From positions 18,592 to 82,591 of the forward strand of contig JANXUT010000088.1 in the NCBI GenBank assembly GCA_025356075.1: 64,000 bases of DNA, given 5' to 3'. The notes under the pieces were generated by a model, which saw nothing but the letters and a program-made list of their open reading frames with translations, ran no database searches and was not told where the DNA came from. Of the stretch, positions 8,026 through 17,425 are shown piece by piece (position 1 is the first letter of the stretch; every line of letters begins with the position of its first letter). Made by a program: the position numbers and the translations under genes. The DNA is from Pseudomonadota bacterium (GTDB lineage: Bacteria; Pseudomonadota; Gammaproteobacteria; Steroidobacterales; Steroidobacteraceae).

Positions 8026-9153
8026 TCAACGGGGGACGGCGGGCCGCGCCTCCTCGAGGCTCCACGCGGCCGTAAACAACGCCTCGGCGTTTCCGCGATA
8101 CAGCTTGTCGACGACGTCGCGCGGAAGCCGCAGGCCGCGGAAGCTCGCAGTGAAATCGGGCGAACGCATGACATCCGAGGTCACGAGGAACTGCCAGTCC
8201 CGACGCCACTCCGAATGGACTTCGGCGACCGCGCCGGAATTCGCCTCATCCGGGCCGTAGGAATCATCACTGCCGTACAGGATGCGATCGGCGTACCGGA
8301 TCAGAAACCTTCGCACCTTGTCGTGGTTTCGCGTGGCCTGGTATTGCAGATGAACCATCCGCGCGGCGAGGTCGACCTGGGCGGTCGGGAAGTGATCGAG
8401 GAACGCCGCCAGCCGGTCGACATCCCATTCGAGCGAGGCTAGATGCACCGCGTCGAACCGAAGCGCCGGGTGCGCCGCCAGCATCCGGTCGCGTGCCGCC
8501 AGGATCGAGTCGTGCGAGGGCATCTCCGGATGCCGGTACATGTAGTACTGCGGATGCTTGCTGAAGTATTCCTGATCCGACCGCACGGTCATCTGATCCT
8601 CAGGCAGCCAGCAATTGAGTGGCTCGGCCTGGTGGCCAAGCAGCACAACGCGCTCGCGCTCGAGCATCGCGAGGATGGGATTCAATCGGGCATCATCCGG
8701 CATCACGTAGCGGCCGTCGGCATCCTTAAGGTCCATGCCGATGTTCTTCCACATCTTGACGCCGACCGCCCCATCGGCGAGCTCGGTTTCCAGATGCTTG
8801 AGCTCCGTCGATGCCCAGGCCGGGTCGCGAAAGTGCTCGACCGAAAATGTGGCGACGAATGCCACGCGGCCCGGGTAGCGCTTCACGAGCGACTTCGCCG
8901 CAGCCTCCTGCTCGGGAATCGGCGGGAAGTCCGGGTAGTCGACGTTGATGGTCAGGATGCGGAAGTTGTCCCGCATCGCCTGCGCCATGAAGCGGTCGGC
9001 GACCCCGTGAAGGTGGACGTGCGCGTCGATCTTGTCGACGGATTCAAAGTCCCCGAGCGCGTAATACGCGGGCGCGGCGCCGTAGGCGAGTGACCCGAAC
9101 GCCGACACGAGCAGTAACGACAGGAAGCGCGTCGACAACCGCCAGGCGCTCAA
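8026..9153 (-). CDS. Exported amidohydrolase-family metal-dependent hydrolase
   Basis: 375 residues with an N-terminal signal peptide (hydrophobic stretch ending LAYGAAPA). The mature part has the amidohydrolase-2 style TIM-barrel signature: DAHVHLHG metal-binding motif near residue 44, a GVKMWKN strand segment with a candidate carbamylated lysine or ligand, VVLLGHQAEP, DAVHLAS and the late LYGSDDSYGPDE segment containing the catalytic aspartate. The TTG start at 9153 overlaps the TGA of the repressor gene upstream (TTGA), making it the third gene of the minus-strand aga arm. Being periplasmic, it is unlikely to be the cytoplasmic GalNAc-6-phosphate deacetylase the pathway needs. Substrate unknown. 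Confidence 0.8.
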   Translation of the reverse strand: MSAWRLSTRFLSLLLVSAFGSLAYGAAPAYYALGDFESVDKIDAHVHLHGVADRFMAQAMRDNFRILTINVDYPDFPPIPEQEAAAKSLVKRYPGRVAFVATFSVEHFRDPAWASTELKHLETELADGAVGVKMWKNIGMDLKDADGRYVMPDDARLNPILAMLERERVVLLGHQAEPLNCWLPEDQMTVRSDQEYFSKHPQYYMYRHPEMPSHDSILAARDRMLAAHPALRFDAVHLASLEWDVDRLAAFLDHFPTAQVDLAARMVHLQYQATRNHDKVRRFLIRYADRILYGSDDSYGPDEANSGAVAEVHSEWRRDWQFLVTSDVMRSPDFTASFRGLRLPRDVVDKLYRGNAEALFTAAWSLEEARPAVPR

Positions 9154-9935
9154 ACGAGCCGCACCTCGACGCCGCGCTGTCTCAGTGCCTCGACGGCTTC
9201 AGGCGGTGCCGCCCGGTCGGTGATTAGGACGTTGATCTGCTCCACCTTGGCGATGAGCGAGATATTGCGGCGCCTCAGCTTCGATGAATCGGCGACCACG
9301 ACGACCTGTCGCGAAATGCGGATCATCTCGGCGTTGAGCTCGGCTTCCGCGAGGTGCGGCGTCATCACCCCAAGTTCGGGGTCGAGGCCGTCGGCCCCCA
9401 AGTAAAGCCGGTCGGCCTGGAGGTTCGCGAGCGCCGCCTGGGCGATGTGGCCCGACAGCGAGTTCGATTCCCGGCGCAGGATGCCACCCGGCATGATGAG
9501 GCGCACGGCCGGCACATCGATCAGTAACGCGGCGATGTTGAGCGCATTGGTGATCACGTTGATCGACTTGAAGTCGAGCTTGCGGATCCGTCGGGCGATC
9601 TCGGCCGTAGTCGTGCCCGAGTCGAGGATGATGGTCTCGCCCTCGCGAATGAGCGCCGCCGCCGCCTCGGCGATGCGGAGTTTCTCGCCGTGATGCTGCA
9701 ACTGCTTGACGCCGAGCGGCTGGTCGCCCTCCTCGACGTTCACCGCGCCGCCATGCGTGCGAGTGAGGGCGCCGGTCGCATCAAGCGCGGTGAGGTCAGC
9801 GCGGATGGTGACCTGCGAGGTGCCGAAGCGCGCGGCGAGCGCCTCCACGGTGACGCGACCGTGTTCTCGAAGCAGCGCGCAGATGCGTCGCCTGCGCTCC
9901 TCGATCAGGAGTCCTTGCTCGGTCGGCTGCGACAT
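9150..9935 (-). CDS. agaR: DeoR-family transcriptional repressor, AgaR-like
   Basis: 261 residues, the usual DeoR/AgaR length. The N-terminus is a DeoR helix-turn-helix (VTVEALAARFGTSQVTIRADLTAL, about residues 28-51) followed by THGGAV. The C-terminal sensor domain has ILDSGTTTAEIA and the GGILRRESNSLSG phosphosugar-binding signatures. AgaR proteins repress GalNAc/galactosamine genes until a phosphorylated amino sugar releases them. It sits between the glycosidase gene (1-nt TGATG overlap) and the amidohydrolase, and two AgaR-like sites lie in the divergent promoter 2.2 kb away. The name rests on context (AgaS, AgaK and AgaZ homologues nearby) plus family. Confidence 0.82.
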   Translation of the reverse strand: MSQPTEQGLLIEERRRRICALLREHGRVTVEALAARFGTSQVTIRADLTALDATGALTRTHGGAVNVEEGDQPLGVKQLQHHGEKLRIAEAAAALIREGETIILDSGTTTAEIARRIRKLDFKSINVITNALNIAALLIDVPAVRLIMPGGILRRESNSLSGHIAQAALANLQADRLYLGADGLDPELGVMTPHLAEAELNAEMIRISRQVVVVADSSKLRRRNISLIAKVEQINVLITDRAAPPEAVEALRQRGVEVRLV

Positions 9936-12052
9936 CAGACGGGTATCGCCTCGATCACCATGAACCGCGCGAAGCTGAGCGGCAGCTCCGCGTGCGCCCC
10001 CGACACCTCGCCGAGGTCGCGCTCGTTGAAATAGTCGCGCACGCGGTAGCGCCCCGCCGACAGCCCGCGGAGCCAGACCGGCCCGTTCCAGGCGCGCGCG
10101 TAGAACGCGTAGTACATCCGCCCGGATTTCTCGACGACGTGCGCCTCCGGCTTGTCGAAGCCGATGTCGTAGAGCTCACCGCGATAGGTGCCGCGCGGCA
10201 GCATGCGCTCCTTGTAGAGCGCGATCCATTTGCGCCACAGCTGCTCGCGCGCGGGCGTCAGCAGGAACGAGTCCTTGGGCTTCGGGTCCTCCGGCCACGT
10301 GAACTTGGTCGAGACGATCGCGCCGATCCCGACGGTCGAGGCGAAGTCAGCGCCCCCGTCGCTCAGCTCGACATGATCCCCCGCGAACGCGGCGCTCGGG
10401 CCGACGAGGGCCTTCAGGGTCTTGCCCTTGTGGCGGACCTGCCAGGAGGATTCGGGGTCGGACGCCGGTGCCTGGTTCATCGACGCAAAATTGTAGAACG
10501 AGTAGGAGGTGCCGCACGGGCAAAGCTCGATGACCGCCTCTGGATCAGCCTCCGTCCCGGTCTTGTACATCAACTGCAGGAAATCCTGCAGGCCCTCGAC
10601 CGACTCCTCGGGACGCGCGTGTTTGTGCGCCGGGTTGTAGCACGGCGCCACCGCGTTCAGGTGCTGGCCGTCGATCTTGAGCCCCGCGAATCCCCAGTCG
10701 CGCATGAATGTCCGAACGAGTGCCGCGGTGTACGCGCGCGTCTTTTCGTAGGCCGGGCACAGGTAGAAGCAGTTCCAATAGGAGACGTTCTGCGGCGCGC
10801 CCTCCTTGTCGAGGAGCAGCATGTCGGTCTGATCGTGCAGCACGTCGGAGCCGGGGGCGGCGGCGAGCGGCGAAAACCAGAGCCGCGGCTTCAATCCCTT
10901 GCCTCGAATGCGTTCGACAAGCAGCTTGATGTCGGCCTCACCGCGCGGGAACTTCGTCTTGTTGAGCCCCCAGTCACCGATATTCGACTGCCAGCCGTCG
11001 TCCATCACGACCCAGCCGAGGCCGAGCTCCTGCACCTTCGGCAGCGTATCTTCGATGAGCTTGACCGTGCAGCTGCGCTCGTAGCCCCAGGCGCACCAGA
11101 TTGGCTCGTAGGCGGAATCCGGGGGCGCCGCGGATTTGATTCCGCGGTCAGCCATGACCCGCCGGTAGGCGTTCAGCGTCGCGAAGTAGTCACCCGTGTG
11201 GGTCGCGATGAAGGTCTCCGGCAACACGAGCTCATCCCCCGGTTGCAGCAAGCGCTTGCGCGCGGAACTGATCGCGAGCGTTGCACGAGCGTCCTCGTAT
11301 CTCAGCGGCAGCGACACGAGCTCAGGTGTCGGCGCCAGATGGCCAATGGCGAGCCCACAGTCCCGGCGCCACACATCGACGATCGGCGTGCCGCCGCCGT
11401 AGTCGGAGGCCGACATGCCCATGAAGTTCTCTTGCGCGAACCCCTTCTTGACGGGTTGTACCCAGTCGCGCCGGTCCGCGTGCGTGCTGCCGCAGTACGA
11501 CCAGAACGAAGGCTCGGTCGCCGACTCGCCGGCGAGCGGTGCGCTCGGAAATTCAAGGTCGCTGCTGCGCCAGCCGCGCACCGCGACCGGCGCCGTCGAT
11601 TGGTTGCGGAAGGACACGCGCTGGAAGGCGACGCCCGGGTAGCGATCGAAGAGCTCGATCTCAACGGACTTCTCGATCTGCTCGGTGGAGCTGCCGCTCA
11701 GCCGCAGTCGCCGGCCGGCGCCGTGCACGCCGTCGATGGCGTCGGTGGAGTGATGCTCGAGCACAAAGCGGTTGATGCGCCGGCGGTCGCCGAGGAGCAG
11801 GCTGTCGCTTGCGACCCAAGGCGTGAGCGAGGCCTTCCGCGCGGCGGGAGTCGCGCCGCTCAGGTGCCAGAGCCGAAGCCGCATCTCGCCGTCGAACTCA
11901 AGGAGGAGATTCGCATCGCCGACCGAGGCAACCGACGCTTCGCCCGCCTTCGTCGCCAGCGTCCGGGCGGTGGCACTCGCGAGCGCTGCACGCGATGCGA
12001 CACTGGCGCCGGCCGCGAGCTGCAGGAATCGACGTCGGGTGGTGCCCTTCAT
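9935..12052 (-). CDS. GH36-like alpha-galactosidase / alpha-N-acetylgalactosaminidase
   Basis: 705 residues. A Tat-type signal (TRRRFLQLAAG) predicts export folded. An N-terminal beta-sandwich (~50-280) precedes a (beta/alpha)8 barrel with clan GH-D motifs: WCAWGYE (319-325), VVMDDGWQ (348-355), and GLKIDG (457-462), in which Asp461 is the likely nucleophile; SDPESSW with Asp532 is a candidate acid/base. Retaining enzymes of this clan remove terminal alpha-galactose or alpha-GalNAc. The adjacent aga genes argue for an alpha-GalNAc substrate, but specificity is inferred. First gene of the minus-strand arm, divergent from the large TBDR and sharing its operator region; its stop overlaps the agaR start. 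Confidence 0.87.
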   Translation of the reverse strand: MKGTTRRRFLQLAAGASVASRAALASATARTLATKAGEASVASVGDANLLLEFDGEMRLRLWHLSGATPAARKASLTPWVASDSLLLGDRRRINRFVLEHHSTDAIDGVHGAGRRLRLSGSSTEQIEKSVEIELFDRYPGVAFQRVSFRNQSTAPVAVRGWRSSDLEFPSAPLAGESATEPSFWSYCGSTHADRRDWVQPVKKGFAQENFMGMSASDYGGGTPIVDVWRRDCGLAIGHLAPTPELVSLPLRYEDARATLAISSARKRLLQPGDELVLPETFIATHTGDYFATLNAYRRVMADRGIKSAAPPDSAYEPIWCAWGYERSCTVKLIEDTLPKVQELGLGWVVMDDGWQSNIGDWGLNKTKFPRGEADIKLLVERIRGKGLKPRLWFSPLAAAPGSDVLHDQTDMLLLDKEGAPQNVSYWNCFYLCPAYEKTRAYTAALVRTFMRDWGFAGLKIDGQHLNAVAPCYNPAHKHARPEESVEGLQDFLQLMYKTGTEADPEAVIELCPCGTSYSFYNFASMNQAPASDPESSWQVRHKGKTLKALVGPSAAFAGDHVELSDGGADFASTVGIGAIVSTKFTWPEDPKPKDSFLLTPAREQLWRKWIALYKERMLPRGTYRGELYDIGFDKPEAHVVEKSGRMYYAFYARAWNGPVWLRGLSAGRYRVRDYFNERDLGEVSGAHAELPLSFARFMVIEAIPV

Positions 12053-12181
12053 TGCCGTTCAGCCCTTCTTGCGGTCAGCCGCGCGTGCGGTTCGAGTCTA
12101 TCCAATCGTGTCGCCCCGCCCCGCGGGACCCCGCCGGGCCCGCGCACTAACGAAGCGGCGCTCCCCGGCGACCGACAGGAC

Positions 12182-12210
12182 TTGACAGACCGGAAGCTGT
12201 TCGCAATAGT
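12182..12210 (+). promoter_or_regulatory. Promoter of the aga TBDR operon
   Basis: A perfect TTGACA (12182-12187), a 17-bp spacer and AATAGT (12205-12210, 4/6 to the -10 consensus). Transcription would start near 12217, inside the operator region. A GGGGAG Shine-Dalgarno sequence lies just before the ATG at 12291. Confidence 0.6.
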
Positions 12211-12212
12211 CC

Positions 12213-12268
12213 AAGAAATAAAACGAAAACGCAAATCGCTAAATAGAGTTTCGTTTTCTTTCGTATTA
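12213..12268. promoter_or_regulatory. Pair of AgaR-like operators in the divergent aga promoter
   Basis: Two A/T-rich boxes stand out from the surrounding GC-rich DNA. The box at 12248-12268 reads TTTCGTTTTCTTTCG on the plus strand; the box at 12213-12236 carries TTTCGTTTTATTTCTT on the minus strand. Both resemble the repeated TTTCRTTTY-type units reported for enterobacterial AgaR. Together they cover the predicted transcription start, so binding would block the plus-strand operon and probably the divergent glycosidase operon. Confidence 0.65.
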
Positions 12269-12290
12269 CGCAAAGTCAGGGGAGCGACGC

Positions 12291-15167
12291 ATGAATCTTC
12301 GCCGGTGGCGCACGGGTGCGATGGGTCCGCTGTTCGGAGCGGCGGCTTTCTTGGGTTGGCTCCCGGTTGCGTACTCGCAAACGCAAGCCCCAGCGCCCGC
12401 CGCTCCCGCCGTGTCGGAGCTGCAGGACGTCGTCGTCACCGGCATGCGGGCGAGCCTTGGGAAGTCGCTCGAGATCAAGCAGGACGCCGAGATCGTCCTG
12501 GACTCCATCAACGCGCTTGAGCTCGGGCGTTTTCCCGACGATGACGTCGCGGATTCGCTCCGCCACATCACGGGCGTCTCGATCACGCGCACGACGGGTG
12601 GCGAGGGCCAGTACGTCGGCATCCGCGGACTCGGCTCGCAGTACAACATCGTCACGCTCAACAACCGGATCGTCGCGACCGATGACGACGGCCGGGCGCT
12701 GGCCTTCGACATCTTGCCTGCCGATGTGATCTCCGGCGCCGACGTCTTCAAGTCATCGCAAGCGTCGGCCCTCGAGGGCAGCATCGGCGGCACCGTCAAC
12801 ATGCGCTCCGCGCGCCCGTTCGACAACCCGGGCCTGCACTCGGCGGTGCGCGGCGAGGGCAACTGGAACGACATGTCGCGGTTCTCCGGCAAGAAGGTGT
12901 CGGCCTTCGTCAGCGACACCAACGAGGCGGGCACGTTGGGGATCCTCGTCGGCGCGGTGTTCTCCGATACCAAGACGCGCACCGATGCGCTCAACTACAA
13001 CACCTACGATGGCGGCAACCCCGGCGTCTGGCCGCTCAGCGGCCCCGACAGCCAGCCGGTCGTTGCCGCGTGCTGCATCTCGTTTGGCTCCGTGGTCGAT
13101 GAGAAGAAGCGCCAGGCGCTGTCTGGAACTCTCGAGTGGCGTCCGACCGACAAGCTGCACTTCGCCCTCGATGGCCTCTACACGCGGCTCATCGATCCGC
13201 AGGTGGCCTACAACCAGGCCTACTACCCGGACTTCAATTACGACGCCAACGGCAACCCCGAGTGGTCGAACGTCGTCGTCACGAACGGGCTTATCACCTC
13301 GTTCACAGGCAGCACCTTCACGCCCGAGATCGTCAACCAGACGATCGACCGGCGCGTGACGACCTCGCTGATCGGCCTTAGCGGGAACTGGGAGGCCACC
13401 GACAAGCTCACGTTCGATGCGGATCTCTACCGCTCGAAATCGAACCGTCCGGAAGGCGGCAACGACGCGTTCGTGACCTCGGGCCTCGAGTCGACGACGC
13501 CCTACAACCAGAACACGATCAACTGGACGAACACGGCGAATGGACTCCCGAACATTTCGGTCACGCTGCCGAACGGCGAGGACTACGGCGCGGCGCTCGC
13601 GGCCGGGCATCTCGACAACAGCCACTGGACCGCGCACTACACCGGCCTCAGCGGCAACTCGATCCACGACAAGATCATCGGTGCGACGCTGAATGGCACA
13701 CTGAAGCTCGACGCGGGCTGGCTCAGCCAGCTGCGCTTTGGGTTGGCGGAAACCCGCCGCGAAAAGTCGCGCGAGGACTACGACAACGACTGGACCGGCG
13801 GCTCGAGCCAGTACGACTTCTATACGACGCCGGACGGCGCCAATCCGATCACCTACGGCTCGCTCGGCGCCAACGTCATCTCGACAACGACCTTCCCCAA
13901 CTACATGCAAGGCTCGGGCGGCTCGTTCCCGAAGACGGTGGCGGTATTCAACATCCCGGCGTTGCTCGCGGCTCTGCAGAAGCTGAACGGGCAGCCGAAC
14001 CTATATGTCCCGGGTGCCCCGAACTACGACTTCAACCTGTCGCTGCCGCAGTTCAATGCGGTCAACTCCTACCTCGTGAAGGAGAATACGACGGCCGCGT
14101 TCGTCGAGGCCTCCTTCTCCGGCAGCAATTGGTCCGGCAATGCGGGCGTGCGGATCGTCCATACGCAGACGACGGCGTCAACCGCCGTCAACGAGATCCA
14201 GTCGGTGACCATTGCCAATCCGGCGAACCCCACGGATCCAGCGATCGTCGCATACAGCGACGCGACCCCAACGTCATCCTCGAACTCCTACACCTTGGCG
14301 CTGCCGTCGCTGAATCTCGCGTACCGGTTCGCCTCGAACCTGCAGCTTCGGTTTGGTGCCGCGGAGACTGTCGCCCGGCCCGAGATCTCGCAGCTCGCGC
14401 CGACCCGCACCGACAATTCGCTGAACCGGGTCTACGAGGTCACCTATGCGGGCGATGCGGACCTGAAGCCCATCCGCGCCTACGGCGTCGATCTGTCGCT
14501 CGAGTGGTACTACGCGCCGCGGTCGGCGCTCACCGTCGCGGTGTTCGGCAAGGACATCCGGGACTTCATCACGACGCAGGTCCTCAGCGGCGTCGATCTC
14601 GGCGTGCAGGGGTTCTTCAACGGCAGCACGACGCCCGTCCCAGTCCTCTATCAGGTCTCCAAGCCGATCAACGGCGACAAGGGGTACGTCGAGGGTCTCG
14701 AGCTCGGTATCCAGCACATCATGTCGAATGGCTTCGGCGTGCACGGACAGTACACGCGCACTTGGAGCCGCGCCTATGTCTCGGGGCAGTACGTCGGCCA
14801 GCTCGAGGGCGTCTCCTCGAACAGCGCCTCGCTCGGAATACTCTACGAATCCGGTAAGCTGGGCGCGAACATCAACTGGGACTATGACGGCGGCGCGATC
14901 GCGCAGACCTTCACCGAGGTCGACGGCTGGTCGGCCTACCAGAGGAGCTTCTCGTGGGTGACGGCACAGGCATCCTATGAACTCGTCCCGGGCCTCAAGC
15001 TCTACTTCGAAGGCAAGAACCTGACCAACGCGATTGCCCGGACGTACCTTGCGAACCGCGCGGACGCGGTGTGGAGCGGTGGCCTTACGGGCACGAGCAG
15101 CAGCGTCGGCCAGGGCTACACCGCCTACGGCCGCACGTTCACCGCTGGCGTCAGCTACCGGTTCTGA
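12291..15167 (+). CDS. Large TonB-dependent receptor of the aga locus
   Basis: 958 residues, complete. Signal peptide (FLGWLPVAYSQTQA), then VSELQDVVVTG as a TonB-box-like segment, a plug domain with GRFPDDDVADSLRHITGVSITR, YVGIRGLGSQYN and ALEGSIGGTVNMRSARPF, and a long barrel ending VSYRF with C-terminal Phe. The LDSI.ALELGRFPDDDVADSL segment is typical of the Xanthomonas/Caulobacter carbohydrate TBDR subfamily. It heads a five-gene plus-strand operon with transporter, AgaZ, AgaS and AgaK homologues and lies under AgaR-like boxes, so it probably imports GalNAc-containing oligosaccharides across the outer membrane. Equivalent aga-linked TBDRs are known from Shewanella-type clusters. Confidence 0.92.
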   Translation: MNLRRWRTGAMGPLFGAAAFLGWLPVAYSQTQAPAPAAPAVSELQDVVVTGMRASLGKSLEIKQDAEIVLDSINALELGRFPDDDVADSLRHITGVSITRTTGGEGQYVGIRGLGSQYNIVTLNNRIVATDDDGRALAFDILPADVISGADVFKSSQASALEGSIGGTVNMRSARPFDNPGLHSAVRGEGNWNDMSRFSGKKVSAFVSDTNEAGTLGILVGAVFSDTKTRTDALNYNTYDGGNPGVWPLSGPDSQPVVAACCISFGSVVDEKKRQALSGTLEWRPTDKLHFALDGLYTRLIDPQVAYNQAYYPDFNYDANGNPEWSNVVVTNGLITSFTGSTFTPEIVNQTIDRRVTTSLIGLSGNWEATDKLTFDADLYRSKSNRPEGGNDAFVTSGLESTTPYNQNTINWTNTANGLPNISVTLPNGEDYGAALAAGHLDNSHWTAHYTGLSGNSIHDKIIGATLNGTLKLDAGWLSQLRFGLAETRREKSREDYDNDWTGGSSQYDFYTTPDGANPITYGSLGANVISTTTFPNYMQGSGGSFPKTVAVFNIPALLAALQKLNGQPNLYVPGAPNYDFNLSLPQFNAVNSYLVKENTTAAFVEASFSGSNWSGNAGVRIVHTQTTASTAVNEIQSVTIANPANPTDPAIVAYSDATPTSSSNSYTLALPSLNLAYRFASNLQLRFGAAETVARPEISQLAPTRTDNSLNRVYEVTYAGDADLKPIRAYGVDLSLEWYYAPRSALTVAVFGKDIRDFITTQVLSGVDLGVQGFFNGSTTPVPVLYQVSKPINGDKGYVEGLELGIQHIMSNGFGVHGQYTRTWSRAYVSGQYVGQLEGVSSNSASLGILYESGKLGANINWDYDGGAIAQTFTEVDGWSAYQRSFSWVTAQASYELVPGLKLYFEGKNLTNAIARTYLANRADAVWSGGLTGTSSSVGQGYTAYGRTFTAGVSYRF

Positions 15168-15229
15168 GCCGTGACTACCGACGACATCGACATCGGCGCG
15201 TCCGCGACCGCTCGCGGACCAGCAAGGCC

Positions 15230-16120
15230 ATGAACTCGGGCCGCTGGTTGCACTACGCGCTCCTCACGACCCTCACGTGGGGAGTGTGGGGCGCGTTCAC
15301 GGGGCTGCCGAGTGAGCACGGCTTCCCGGACACGCTGACGTACGTCGTCTGGGCGCTGACGATGATCGCGCCTGCCGTCTGGGCGCTTCGCCGGGCGGGA
15401 ACGGGGTTGCAGCGCGACCGCCGCTCGATCCTGCTCGGCCTCGCGATCGGACTCCTCGGCGCCGGCGGGCAAATGGTGCTCTTTCGCGCGGTCACGCTCG
15501 GGCCGACCTACCTGATCTTCCCGATCGTCTCGTTGTCGCCGGTCATCACGATCGTGCTGTCGATGGCGCTGCTCGGGGAGCGAACGGGCAAGCTCGGCGT
15601 CGCCGGCATCATCCTCGCCGTCCTGTCGCTGCCACTCTTCGACTACTCGGCCCAGCCGGAAGCGCATCATTACGGCACCTGGTTCTACCTCTCCCTCGGC
15701 GTCATGCTTGCGTGGGGACTGCAGGCCTACTTCATGCGCCTCGCCAACGCGACGATGACCGCCGAGAGCATCTTCGGCTACATGATGCTGACGGGGCTCC
15801 TCTTCATCCCGGTCGCCTGGGTGCTCACCGACTTCTCGAAGCCCGTCTATCTCGGGCTCGCCGGCCCCTGGCTCGCCGCGGCCACGCAGGTGCTGAATGC
15901 GATCGGGGCACTCCTCCTCGTCTACGCGTTCCGCTACGGCAAGGCGATCGTCGTGTCGCCTCTCGTCAACGCCGGCGCCCCGCTCCTGACCGCCGTGATC
16001 TCGCTCGGCGTCGCGGGCGCACTGCCGGGCCCTTACAAGATCGCCGGCATCCTGCTCGCGCTCGGTGGCGCGCTGCTCTTGTCGCTGCAGCCGGATGCGC
16101 CCGGGGACTCGCCCGCATGA
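15230..16120 (+). CDS. EamA/DMT-family inner membrane transporter
   Basis: 296 residues that are almost entirely hydrophobic, with about ten transmembrane helices in two similar halves, the EamA (drug/metabolite transporter) plan. Each half ends in the characteristic MALLGERTGKLGVAGIILAVLS / LGVAGALPGPYKIAGILLALGG pattern. Placed between the aga TBDR and agaZ, it is a candidate inner-membrane permease for the amino sugar, replacing the PTS of enteric bacteria and the AgaP permease of Shewanella-type clusters. The ATG at 15230 gives the first helix directly. The stop overlaps the next start (ATGA). Substrate assignment is contextual only. Confidence 0.82.
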   Translation: MNSGRWLHYALLTTLTWGVWGAFTGLPSEHGFPDTLTYVVWALTMIAPAVWALRRAGTGLQRDRRSILLGLAIGLLGAGGQMVLFRAVTLGPTYLIFPIVSLSPVITIVLSMALLGERTGKLGVAGIILAVLSLPLFDYSAQPEAHHYGTWFYLSLGVMLAWGLQAYFMRLANATMTAESIFGYMMLTGLLFIPVAWVLTDFSKPVYLGLAGPWLAAATQVLNAIGALLLVYAFRYGKAIVVSPLVNAGAPLLTAVISLGVAGALPGPYKIAGILLALGGALLLSLQPDAPGDSPA

Positions 16121-17421
16121 GAGCTCTCCTGCAACTCCTCGAACGGCACAAATCCGGCAGCGGCGAGGGAATCTACTCGGTGTGCTCCTCGCACCCGCTC
16201 GTCATCGAGGCGGCGCTCGCCGAGGCGCACCGGGACGGGCAGCGGGTCCTCATCGAGGCGACGTCGAATCAGGTCAACCAGTTTGGTGGCTACACCGGCA
16301 TGACGCCGGCGGATTTTCGCGCCTATGTCACCGAAATCGCCGCGCACGCGGTGCTCCCGACGGACCATGTGCTGCTTGGCGGCGATCACCTGGGACCGAA
16401 CGCCTGGCGCGCGGAGCCTTCGGCCGGGGCGATGGCGCACGCCGAGCAACTCGTTGACAGCTACGTGGCTGCCGGATTCCGGAAGATCCATCTCGACTGC
16501 TCGATGAGTTGCGCCGACGATCCCGCCGCGCTCACGGATAGTGTCGTTGCGCAGCGCGCCGCGCGACTCTGCCGCGCCGCCGAGCGCGCCTGGAAAGCCG
16601 CGGGCGGCGACGCCCCGGTCTACGTGATCGGAACCGAGGTACCGGCACCTGGCGGAGCGGCGGAGGAACTCGGTGCGCTTGCCGTAACCTCCCCGGCCGC
16701 GGTTACCGTGACGATCGACGCCCATCGCGAGGCATTCACGGCGCTCGGCCTCGGCGCCGCATGGACCCGCACGGTTGCGCTCGTCGTGCAGCCCGGGGTC
16801 GAATTTGATCACCACAAGGTCATCGACTATCAGCCCGGCAAGGCCCGCGAGCTCTCGCGGCGCATCGAGCGGGAGTCCGGCCTCGTCTACGAGGCGCACT
16901 CAACCGACTACCAGACCGCAGGCGCCCTCGCCGCGCTCGTGCACGATCACTTCGCGATCCTCAAAGTGGGCCCCGGCGCGACGTTTGCGCTGCGCGAAGC
17001 GCTCTGGGCGCTCGTCGATATCCAGATCGAGCTCGACGACGAGATGACCGACTCGTTGAAGGAAGTCGTCCTCGCCGCAATGCAACGGGACCCGCGGCAC
17101 TGGACGCCCTACTACACGAACCCCGTGACGGCCGACTTCGACCGCCAGTACAGCCTGAGCGATCGCATCCGCTACTACTGGAACGTCCCCGAGGTGCAGC
17201 GCGCGAGCGTCGCGCTCCTTGAAGACCTCGGCCGACGGCAGATCCCGCTCACGTTGCTGAGCCAGTACCTGCCGCGGCAGTACGCGGCCGTGCGCGAGGG
17301 TTCGCTCTCGAGCGACCCGCGCTCGCTCGTCCTCGATGGCATTGCCACGGTGCTCCGACCCTACGCGACCGCGTGCCGACCGACCGCGGCCATCACTTCC
17401 CATGCCGCTCGCTCGGCCTAG
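16117..17421 (+). CDS. agaZ: AgaZ/KbaZ/GatZ-family tagatose-phosphate protein
   Basis: 434 residues, the normal GatZ/KbaZ length. Signatures: GIYSVCSSHPLVIEAAL near the start, EATSNQVNQFGGYTGM, LGGDHLGPN, KIHLDCSMSCADD, YVIGTEVPAPGG, and HSTDYQT with LKVGPG in the C-terminal half. In E. coli the family forms part of the class II tagatose-1,6-bisphosphate aldolase complex; it has also been proposed as a tagatose-6-phosphate kinase in Aga pathways. ATG at 16117 overlaps the transporter stop. No KbaY/GatY catalytic aldolase partner is found in the window, so that step must be encoded elsewhere or done by another aldolase. Confidence 0.88.
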   Translation: MRALLQLLERHKSGSGEGIYSVCSSHPLVIEAALAEAHRDGQRVLIEATSNQVNQFGGYTGMTPADFRAYVTEIAAHAVLPTDHVLLGGDHLGPNAWRAEPSAGAMAHAEQLVDSYVAAGFRKIHLDCSMSCADDPAALTDSVVAQRAARLCRAAERAWKAAGGDAPVYVIGTEVPAPGGAAEELGALAVTSPAAVTVTIDAHREAFTALGLGAAWTRTVALVVQPGVEFDHHKVIDYQPGKARELSRRIERESGLVYEAHSTDYQTAGALAALVHDHFAILKVGPGATFALREALWALVDIQIELDDEMTDSLKEVVLAAMQRDPRHWTPYYTNPVTADFDRQYSLSDRIRYYWNVPEVQRASVALLEDLGRRQIPLTLLSQYLPRQYAAVREGSLSSDPRSLVLDGIATVLRPYATACRPTAAITSHAARSA

Positions 17422-17425
17422 CGGC

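Noticed and set aside
9992..12520. 842-codon plus-strand open frame opposite the GH36-like gene
   Set aside because: Shadow of a strongly GC-biased gene; it runs through the aga promoter and operators and shows no domain.
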